From contig JAEZDV010000247.1 in the NCBI GenBank assembly GCA_023417985.1, positions 1 through 13,011 of the forward strand: 13,011 nt of DNA. Direction: 5' to 3'. The stretch's first letter is position 1, and each line of letters opens with the position of its first letter. Below are positions 8,334 through 13,011 of this stretch, in pieces. The notes under the pieces were generated by a model. It was given only the letters and a program-made list of their open reading frames with translations. It was not told the origin of the DNA and did not search any database. The translations under genes were made by a program, and so were the position numbers. The stretch comes from Actinomycetes bacterium. GTDB taxonomy: Bacteria; Actinomycetota; Actinomycetes; Mycobacteriales; Mycobacteriaceae.

Positions 8334-8352
8334 TACCGGCGGGACTTCCCTG

Positions 8353-8369
8353 CTTGAACAGTGTTCAAG
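8353..8369. promoter_or_regulatory. BioQ-type operator of bioFD
   Basis: CTTGAACAGTGTTCAAG is a perfect palindrome with 8-bp arms around a central G. It contains TGAAC-N3-GTTCA, the pattern known for the TetR-family biotin repressor BioQ of Corynebacterium and Mycobacterium. It lies in the 48-bp bioA-bioF gap and directly abuts the bioF -10 box, filling the 17 bp where the -35/-10 spacer would be. Bound BioQ would block RNA polymerase. The bioQ gene is not in this window. Confidence 0.8.
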
Positions 8370-8375
8370 TACGGT
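8370..8375 (+). promoter_or_regulatory. Probable -10 element of bioFD (leaderless)
   Basis: TACGGT fits TANNNT. It is followed by GTGGGA and then the bioF ATG at 8382, a spacing that predicts a transcript starting at the A of the ATG. The hexamer 17 bp upstream (8347-8352, TCCCTG) is a poor -35. Confidence 0.6.
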
Positions 8376-8381
8376 GTGGGA

Positions 8382-9521
8382 ATGCCTACCTCTGCCGGTC
8401 CGACCTGGCTCGACGACGCTGCCGAACGGCGGCGGCTCGCCGGGCTGCACCGGGAACTCACACCCCGCAGCGCCGTCGCTCCGCTCATCGACCTCGCGTC
8501 CAACGACTACCTCGGCCTCGTTCGCCATCCGGAGGTTCTCGCCTCCGCCGTGGCCGCTCTCCACCGATGGGGCGGTGGCGCCACCGGATCGCGCCTCGTC
8601 ACCGGGACGACGGCCGATCACGAGTTGCTCGAACTCGAACTCGCGGAGTTCACCGGCGCCGAGGCCGGACTGGTGTTCTCCAGCGGGTACACCGCGAACC
8701 TCGGTGCTGTGACTGCGCTCGCGGGCAAGGACACGCTGATCGTCTCGGATGCGGGATGTCACGCCTCCCTCGTCGACGCGTGCCGGCTTTCCCGGTCGAG
8801 GATCTGCGTTACTCCCCACGGCGACGTCCGCGCGGTGGCCGACGCCCTCGGCGCCCGGACCGAACCGCGGGCGCTGGTGCTCACCGATTCGGTGTTCAGC
8901 ACCGACGGCGACCTGTCACCCCTGCGAGAGCTGCACCGCGTGTGCCGCACCCACGGCGCTCTGCTGCTCGTCGACGAAGCCCACGGGATCGGGGTCCGCG
9001 GAAATGGCGGCCGCGGGCTGGTCCACGAAGTCGGCCTGGCCGGGGAACCGGACGTGATCGTCACGGCCACCCTCTCGAAAGCCCTTGCCTCCCAAGGTGG
9101 CGTGGTGCTCGCGGCCGGCCGGGTGCGTGACCATCTCATCGACACCGCCCGCACGTTCATCTTCGACACCGGTCTCGCTCCCGCCGCCGTCGGTGCTGCG
9201 CGCGGCGCCCTGAAGGTGCTGCAAGCCGAACCCGGACTTGCCGGCGCGGTCCTCGATCAGGCCGCGCACCTCGCCCGGGTGGCAGGCGTGCAGCCACCGC
9301 CGTCCGCGGTGGTGTCGGTGATTCTCGGCGACCCGCACGTCGCGGCCCGGGCGGCCCGGCGCTGTCGTGAACGCGGCGTGCAGGTCGGGTGTTTCCGGCC
9401 GCCGTCGGTACCCGAAGGAACGTCGCGCTTGCGCCTGACCGCCCGCGCGAATATTTCCGATCACGAACGCTCCGTGGTGAACTCGGTACTCACCGACGTC
9501 CTGGCCGAGGCCCGCGTATGA
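8382..9521 (+). CDS. bioF: 8-amino-7-oxononanoate synthase BioF
   Basis: BioF (EC 2.3.1.47), a PLP-dependent alpha-oxoamine synthase, condenses pimeloyl-ACP (or CoA) with L-alanine to give KAPA, the first committed ring-forming step of biotin synthesis. The 379 residues show LASNDYLGL (38-46), GGGATGSRLVTG (64-75), SSGYTAN (100-106), VDEAHGIG (197-204) with D198 and H201 around PLP, and the Schiff-base lysine K233 in TATLSKAL. All are as expected for the family, and the length is normal. ATG 8382 is chosen because family similarity begins near there and because a TANNNT box ends 6 nt before it. The frame continues to a GTG at 8361, but that lies inside the operator. It overlaps bioD by 4 bp (ATGA) and corresponds to M. 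tuberculosis Rv1569. Confidence 0.95.
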   Translation: MPTSAGPTWLDDAAERRRLAGLHRELTPRSAVAPLIDLASNDYLGLVRHPEVLASAVAALHRWGGGATGSRLVTGTTADHELLELELAEFTGAEAGLVFSSGYTANLGAVTALAGKDTLIVSDAGCHASLVDACRLSRSRICVTPHGDVRAVADALGARTEPRALVLTDSVFSTDGDLSPLRELHRVCRTHGALLLVDEAHGIGVRGNGGRGLVHEVGLAGEPDVIVTATLSKALASQGGVVLAAGRVRDHLIDTARTFIFDTGLAPAAVGAARGALKVLQAEPGLAGAVLDQAAHLARVAGVQPPPSAVVSVILGDPHVAARAARRCRERGVQVGCFRPPSVPEGTSRLRLTARANISDHERSVVNSVLTDVLAEARV

Positions 9522-10195
9522 GCATTCTGTTCGTCACCGGCACGTCCACCGGAGTCGGGAAAACCGTCGTGACCGCGGCGCTCGCATCGCGTGCCGCTAG
9601 CGGTGGACTGCGGGTCGCGGTGTGTAAACCGGCCCAGACCGGGGTCGACGACGACGAACCCGGCGATCTGGCCGAGATCGTCCGCCTCACCGGAGGTGGA
9701 ATCGACGCCGTCGAACTCGCCCGGTATCCGGATCCGCTCGCACCCGACACCGCCGCCCGACGCTCGGGACGAGCATTGCTCGACCTCGCGAGCACTGCCG
9801 ATGCTGTCCGCGCGCTCGCGAACAGCGCAGACCTGGTCCTCGTCGAGGGTGCAGGAGGGGTGCTCGTCCGTCTCGGCGCCGCAGGATTCACACTCGTCGA
9901 CCTCGCCGCAACGCTCGACGCTCCGGCGGTGGTGGTCGCGGCCGCGTCGCTCGGGACGCTCAATCACAGCGCGCTGACCGTCGGAGCGCTGCGCACGGCG
10001 GGGGTGGAGTGTCGTGGAATCGTCATCGGCAGCAGTCCCGCGACCCCGGATCTGGCCGAGCGGTGCAATGTCGACGACCTCCCCGCCGTCACGGGTGTAC
10101 CCCTGCTCGGTGCGATACCCGAGGGCGCCGGCGCGCTCGGTTCCACGGAGTTCGTCGCCGCCGCCCCTCGGTGGATGCGGGACGTTCCGATCTAG
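9518..10195 (+). CDS. bioD: Dethiobiotin synthetase BioD
   Basis: BioD (EC 6.3.3.3) closes the ureido ring of DAPA with CO2 and ATP to form dethiobiotin. The 225 residues match the usual size (226 in M. tuberculosis Rv1570). Motifs visible: P-loop GTSTGVGKT (8-16) with K15, catalytic KPAQTG (K37), VEGAGG (109-114, E110 magnesium ligand), and LGTLNHS (145-151), which helps bind the nucleotide. The ATG overlaps the bioF stop as ATGA and has GAGG 7 nt upstream (9507-9510), so it is translated from the bioFD message. bioB, which makes biotin from dethiobiotin, is not present downstream. Confidence 0.95.
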   Translation: MSILFVTGTSTGVGKTVVTAALASRAASGGLRVAVCKPAQTGVDDDEPGDLAEIVRLTGGGIDAVELARYPDPLAPDTAARRSGRALLDLASTADAVRALANSADLVLVEGAGGVLVRLGAAGFTLVDLAATLDAPAVVVAAASLGTLNHSALTVGALRTAGVECRGIVIGSSPATPDLAERCNVDDLPAVTGVPLLGAIPEGAGALGSTEFVAAAPRWMRDVPI

Positions 10196-10240
10196 GCGGC
10201 GCGTGCGCCACCGAGCTGCCCCGCCGGGGGTGGGACGAGC

Positions 10241-10282
10241 GAATACCGTCTCCGCCGCGTGACCATGTCAGAGACGGTATTC
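10241..10282. repeat. Perfect 12-bp inverted repeat between bioD and the DUF4185 gene
   Basis: GAATACCGTCTC (10241-10252) and GAGACGGTATTC (10271-10282) are exact reverse complements separated by 18 nt. The element sits 45 bp after the bioD stop and 41 bp beyond the stop of the convergent DUF4185 gene. No T-run follows on either strand, so it is not a classical intrinsic terminator. A bidirectional transcript-end hairpin or a protein-binding or recombination site are the options. Confidence 0.75.
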
Positions 10283-10323
10283 CTCACGACGTTGCCGGTG
10301 AAGGGAGTCCCGGGCCGGTCATG

Positions 10324-11553
10324 TCAGATTCCGCCCGTGCCGGCACCCACAGCGGCGGCAACACGCCGCAACGCCGTGTTGGTGTGCTGCGCCGCGTCCA
10401 AGGTGACCGCCGCCGGAGTGGTGGGGAGATCCGAGACGGTGCCGCCCACCTTGGCCAGAACGGCTCGCGACAGGAGATAGTTCTGGTCCACCACCTCATC
10501 GAGCGTCGGTACCGGTGCGGGACGCGGGATGTCTGCGTGGACGGTGTGCCGGTAGAGATTGATCTGGTAAGGCCAGCCGTCGCGGGTATTCCATTGGGAG
10601 ACCAGGACATAGAGCTCGTCGAGCGTGGATCCCGCGAGAACGTACCCGCCGTAGCACTGCGCCAGGGTGTTGTTCGGATCCTGGGGCTCGACATCGTGTG
10701 CCACGTGACGGACGACGGTTGTGGTCGGAGCGTTTCCGATGTGAGAGGTCGGCCCGCTGAGCAGGCCCTTCACGTTGACTCGTATGTCCGGCTCGGTCTG
10801 GGTGTAGGTCAGGAGCCATTGGTTCTGGACCATCCGCAGGTTCATCTCCCGGACCTTCGTCCCCGTCGGGAAGATGTCCGAACATGCGCGGTTCCATCCC
10901 CAGTCCGTCCCGTTCCATCCCCAGCCGGACCACTTGGAGCGGTCCGCCACCTCGGTGGGGCGGCAGCGGTACAGGTGGACGTTGGAGCCGCCGTCCACCA
11001 GCCACTTGTTTCCCATGATGTAGACCCAGCCGTCGGGTCCCAGCTCCCAGGTGATCCCCATCTGGAAACCGCCCTCGTGATGCCACTCGCGTTGTCCGGC
11101 GGGGCCGGCGTGAACCCAAGTCTGGCCGTTGTCGTCGGAATACTGGATCTCCGTCCAGAGGACCTCCTCGAGGGACCGGCAGATCGTCACGAACAGGTAG
11201 ATCCGGGAGCCGACGACCAGAAGGTCAGAGGGCAGGACGGTGGAGAATCCGCCGTTGGTCCACGGCGCCCTGTCGTGGGTGTACGGCCACAACTGGCGGG
11301 CGTACGAGCCACCGATGGCACCGTGGAACGTGAGACCGTTGGCGTACGCCGCCGGAGACTTCTCGTCCGTGAGCAGCATGACGGGGGACCGCCAGCCCGG
11401 GCCCCCGACGCCGGCCTGTTCGAAGGTGTCACCCAGGACGACAGCTTGGCGTCCGTTGGGCAGAGTGCGGGCAATTCCCAGATCCGTGCCGCCCACGCCG
11501 TACTGGGTCGACGAGGTGTTCGGCCCGGTCACCGCTCCGATTTTCGTAGTCAT
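10324..11553 (-). CDS. DUF4185 (GH183-like) protein, possible endo-D-arabinanase, phage-type
   Basis: The 409-residue protein begins with a DUF4185 domain (about 5-340): GTDLG at 22-26 (D24), LGDTF at 40-44 (D42), and later repeated Trp/Gly-rich strands such as EWHHEGGFQMGITWE (156-170) and GWVYIMGNKW (175-184), consistent with a beta-propeller. Published work assigned DUF4185 proteins to GH183 endo-D-arabinanases that cut mycobacterial arabinogalactan or lipoarabinomannan. D24 and D42 are my candidates for catalytic residues. No signal peptide or membrane segment is visible, unlike an exported wall hydrolase. The tail (about 350-409) is a predicted-helical, Ala/Thr-rich region of a kind I associate with actinophage minor tail proteins. 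ATG 11553 has GGAG 7 nt upstream (11561-11564). No companion phage genes are present. The domain call is good; activity and phage origin are inference. Confidence 0.82.
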   Translation of the reverse strand: MTTKIGAVTGPNTSSTQYGVGGTDLGIARTLPNGRQAVVLGDTFEQAGVGGPGWRSPVMLLTDEKSPAAYANGLTFHGAIGGSYARQLWPYTHDRAPWTNGGFSTVLPSDLLVVGSRIYLFVTICRSLEEVLWTEIQYSDDNGQTWVHAGPAGQREWHHEGGFQMGITWELGPDGWVYIMGNKWLVDGGSNVHLYRCRPTEVADRSKWSGWGWNGTDWGWNRACSDIFPTGTKVREMNLRMVQNQWLLTYTQTEPDIRVNVKGLLSGPTSHIGNAPTTTVVRHVAHDVEPQDPNNTLAQCYGGYVLAGSTLDELYVLVSQWNTRDGWPYQINLYRHTVHADIPRPAPVPTLDEVVDQNYLLSRAVLAKVGGTVSDLPTTPAAVTLDAAQHTNTALRRVAAAVGAGTGGI

Positions 11554-12251
11554 TCGGGAACTCCGTTCTGTACAGCGGGAGACGGGGCCGGGTTCGGCAC
11601 CGCCGTCGAAGTCGGCCGGCGGCTCGACGCCGCATACGGCCGGGAACTTCCCGGGGGTCGCCCGGGAAACAGTCGAGGTCCAAGTCCGTGGTCCAGGGAG
11701 GACGCGACCTGCGCGTACGAATCGGACTCGAGCGCGATCAGGTCGCCGACACGTGCTGAAAGAAGCTCTGGCGTAACCTGATTCAGGGTGGAAGCTGAAA
11801 TTGCACCATCGATTTCGGGCGCGCGTCACTCGCACGCCGGATCATTGATGCTGTCGACGCCGGAGGCGTCGTCGGGGAAGGCGGCGGTGTGGCCGCTCGG
11901 GAACTGCCTTACAACGGGTGAGTGTCGGCCCCACCGACGACAGCCGTGATCAGCGTCGTTCCGAACTGCGCGGCGAGCAGAGAGGGTGCTTCTCGCATGG
12001 TGGGTGCCTCAATTCGATGACCGAACAGATGGGGTACCCCGACGTAGGAGATGTCGCGGGGACGCCGGTCTGCGTTACCGCATCCGAGAAGTCGACGTGG
12101 ACCCGAAGCTTTTCGTGGACACCGAGCACGCGTCGCCGGGCGACCCTCACGATTCGGTCGATATCCGGACGATCCGACTGGTGCGTTTTGCGGTCGGTGA
12201 CATCCGCACGCTGCAACCCGTGAAACGGCTCGCAAGCGCGCACACCTGTCG
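11554..12251. other. About 700 bp without a confident gene
   Basis: Between the DUF4185 start and the sdh promoter no frame resembles a known family. Overlapping short frames exist on both strands around 11909-12330. Over about 12072-12218 the triplets show weak periodicity, with the middle base clearly poorer in GC than the two outer ones, but both strands fit about equally. A 29-codon minus-strand frame (11998-11909) has GAGG 8 nt before its ATG. CCTGATTCAGG (11777-11787) is a short palindrome. A decayed gene is possible; nothing firmer can be said. Confidence 0.5.
11640..11668. repeat. Nested, mutually exclusive inverted repeats upstream of the DUF4185 gene
   Basis: CCGGGAA (11640-11646), TTCCCGG (11648-11654) and CCCGGGAA (11661-11668) are three copies of one motif in alternating orientation. 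The middle copy can pair with the left one (7 bp, 1-nt centre) or, as TTCCCGGG 11648-11655, with the right one (8 bp, 5-nt loop). The element lies 87 bp upstream of the DUF4185 start. Confidence 0.65.
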
Positions 12252-12257
12252 TAGTGT
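12252..12257 (+). promoter_or_regulatory. Candidate -10 element of the sdh operon
   Basis: TAGTGT fits TANNNT and would start transcription near 12264, giving a leader of about 56 nt before the ATG at 12320. It overlaps the left half of the CRP/GlxR site. No good -35 hexamer is seen. Confidence 0.35.
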
Positions 12258-12270
12258 GAACGCAATCACA
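12255..12270. promoter_or_regulatory. CRP/GlxR binding site upstream of sdh
   Basis: TGTGA-ACGCAA-TCACA is an exact match to the TGTGA-N6-TCACA consensus of cAMP-receptor-type regulators (GlxR in Corynebacterium, Crp in Mycobacterium). Its centre is 57 bp upstream of the first sdh-operon start codon. GlxR control of sdhCAB is established in C. glutamicum. Overlap with the candidate -10 box suggests repression here, but the direction is inferred. Confidence 0.72.
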
Positions 12271-12274
12271 TGGA

Positions 12275-12305
12275 GGTCGGCGGGCGTCGGCGTGCCGACC
12301 GTTTT
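12275..12305 (+). terminator. Terminator-like or attenuator hairpin in the sdh leader
   Basis: GGTCGGC (12275-12281) pairs perfectly with GCCGACC (12294-12300), followed by GTTTTC. A second GTCGGC (12286-12291) can pair instead with GCCGAC (12294-12299) across a 2-nt loop. The hairpin lies after the presumed transcription start and 9 nt before the Shine-Dalgarno at 12310. It could attenuate the operon or end transcripts from upstream. Confidence 0.42.
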
Positions 12306-12319
12306 CTTCGGAGGTACCG

Positions 12320-12604
12320 ATGTCCACCGATATGCATGATCTTCAGAGCGCGATCGGGCAATTACGTCGATGTGTCGGTTCGCTCAGGTCGCGGTACGGC
12401 GACGCCGCGTCGATCCGCAGGCTCACCAACGACCTCGACCGTCTCGACATCGACGCGCGCGACTTCCAGGAGGCTCCGCCGCGTCCGCTGTGGGCGTCGA
12501 CCGAGGACCGCATTCCGATTCCGGATTCGCCCTACGACGAGTCGCTGTTCCGTGGAGTCGACGCCGACGACGAAGGACTCGGCGGATTGCACGGGGAGCG
12601 GTGA
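12320..12604 (+). CDS. Small conserved acidic protein at the head of the Sdh1-type operon
   Basis: This 94-residue soluble protein has a predicted helical N-terminal half (about 5-50, MHDLQSAIGQLRRCVGSLRS onward, then IRRLTNDLDRLDIDARDF) and a Pro/Asp-rich tail (IPIPDSPYDESLF, DADDEGLGG). No catalytic motif or membrane segment is visible. The gene resembles, in position, size and recalled sequence style, the conserved hypothetical gene ahead of the mycobacterial sdh1 anchor gene (Rv0250c, about 97 aa). That comparison is from memory. ATG 12320 has GGAGG 5 nt upstream (12310-12314). Its stop overlaps the next start as GTGA, so both are made from one message. A role as an accessory subunit, assembly factor or regulator of the dehydrogenase is inferred only from the operon. 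Confidence 0.85.
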   Translation: MSTDMHDLQSAIGQLRRCVGSLRSRYGDAASIRRLTNDLDRLDIDARDFQEAPPRPLWASTEDRIPIPDSPYDESLFRGVDADDEGLGGLHGER

Positions 12605-13011
12605 GCGCCCCTACCGGCGCCGGGGTCCGAAATGCGGCCCGGGCGCGCATAGCCGCGCGCACACTACGAACCGATCGGTGGTGGCAGACACCTGCGCTGA
12701 CCGTCATCGGACTGGTCGCCTTCATCGTCTACGCCACCGTGCGCTCGTTCGCGCGTACCGCCTACTGGGTCGACGACTACCACTACCTCACGCCGTTCTA
12801 TTCGCCGTGTGTCAGCGCGTCGTGCCTGCCGGGTTCCTCGCACTTCGGCGTGTGGGTCGGCGAACTCCCACGGTGGATTCCGCTGGCATTCGTTTCGCTG
12901 CCGTTCCTGCTGCTCTTCCGGCTCACCTGCTACTACTACCGCAAGGCCTACTACCGGTCCTTCTGGCTCTCGCCGCCGGCGTGCGCGGTCGCGGAGCCCC
13001 ACGGGAAGTAC
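12601..13011 (+). CDS. sdhC: Succinate dehydrogenase membrane-anchor (cytochrome b) subunit, Sdh1 type (partial)
   Basis: 137 residues are visible before the right edge. The family core starts at TDRWW (24-28), followed by a membrane segment (about 31-52), the loop TPFYSPC (64-70) with further cysteine C75, a second membrane segment (about 92-108), and the highly characteristic RLTCYYYRKAYYRSFW.SPPACAV (107-130). This matches the single-chain actinobacterial anchor of which M. tuberculosis Rv0249c is an example. It would hold the quinone site and haem next to SdhA and SdhB, which should follow outside the window. GTG 12601 is the only plausible start in frame near the core. Its Shine-Dalgarno GGAG (12595-12598) is only 2 nt away, so translation probably depends on coupling to the overlapping upstream gene. 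Confidence 0.88.
   Translation, partial: MSAPTGAGVRNAARARIAARTLRTDRWWQTPALTVIGLVAFIVYATVRSFARTAYWVDDYHYLTPFYSPCVSASCLPGSSHFGVWVGELPRWIPLAFVSLPFLLLFRLTCYYYRKAYYRSFWLSPPACAVAEPHGKY

Noticed and set aside
6999..8819. Long minus-strand frame (about 606 codons) across bioA and bioF
   Set aside because: It is the antisense shadow of two clearly identified enzymes, rich in Arg/His/Gly with no family resemblance.
10219..10230. CCCCGCCGGGG hairpin after bioD as a terminator
   Set aside because: The stem is only 4 bp with no T-run, and such runs are common by chance in this composition.
10009..11781. Long plus-strand frame (about 590 codons) across bioD and the DUF4185 gene
   Set aside because: It runs through the bioD end and antisense to the DUF4185 domain. 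The translated sequence is low in structure and matches nothing I recognise.
11554..11835. 94-codon N-terminal extension of the DUF4185 protein
   Set aside because: The upstream part is Arg/Pro-rich, crosses the nested hairpins and does not resemble a signal peptide. ATG 11553 has its own GGAG and the domain begins right after it.
12270..12320. Upstream ATG at 12270 as a leaderless start after the TAGTGT box
   Set aside because: Its frame gives an Arg-rich shadow of the real downstream genes, while ATG 12320 has a good Shine-Dalgarno and conserved sequence.

Overview
The window is GC-rich chromosomal DNA from a mycolic-acid actinobacterium (Mycobacteriales). It is most like Rhodococcus or a close relative. 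This rests on strong protein similarity (recalled, not searched) to mycobacterial TreX, TreY, BioA, BioF and BioD, on a gene order matching Mycobacterium tuberculosis Rv1563c-Rv1565c and Rv1568-Rv1570, and on actinobacterial promoter style (TANNNT -10 boxes, leaderless starts).

Left part (1-6870), minus strand: a tight three-gene operon read right to left. It encodes an OafA-type membrane acyltransferase with a C-terminal SGNH domain (4792-6870), the glycogen debranching enzyme TreX/GlgX (2522-4774) and maltooligosyl trehalose synthase TreY (147-2525). TreX and TreY act in sequence in the glycogen-to-trehalose route: debranching, then isomerisation of the reducing end to maltooligosyl trehalose. 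The third enzyme, TreZ, is not next to treY. What looks like the C-terminus of a converging plus-strand gene sits there instead, followed by a small hairpin terminator.

Middle part (6871-10195), plus strand: the biotin genes bioA, bioF and bioD. bioF and bioD overlap by 4 bp. bioA and bioF each look leaderless: a TANNNT box lies exactly 6 nt before each start codon and there is no Shine-Dalgarno. A perfect 17-bp palindrome of the BioQ-operator type lies directly upstream of the bioF -10 box, so bioFD appears to have its own biotin-responsive promoter, while bioA has no such palindrome.

Right part (10196-13011): conserved synteny breaks after bioD. A perfect 12-bp inverted repeat is followed by a minus-strand DUF4185 protein. 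DUF4185 is the family now known to contain endo-D-arabinanases (GH183). This member has no signal peptide, and its family is also common in actinophage tail modules. Upstream of it is a roughly 700-bp stretch without a confident gene but with nested hairpins. Then comes the start of a succinate dehydrogenase operon of the actinobacterial Sdh1 type: a perfect TGTGA-N6-TCACA CRP/GlxR site, a hairpin followed by a T-run in the leader, a small conserved acidic protein, and the membrane-anchor subunit, which runs off the right edge.

I see no tRNA or rRNA gene, CRISPR array or insertion sequence. The most interesting points are the DUF4185 insertion, the promoter layout of bioF, the regulatory leader of the sdh operon, and the acyltransferase co-transcribed with trehalose synthesis genes.
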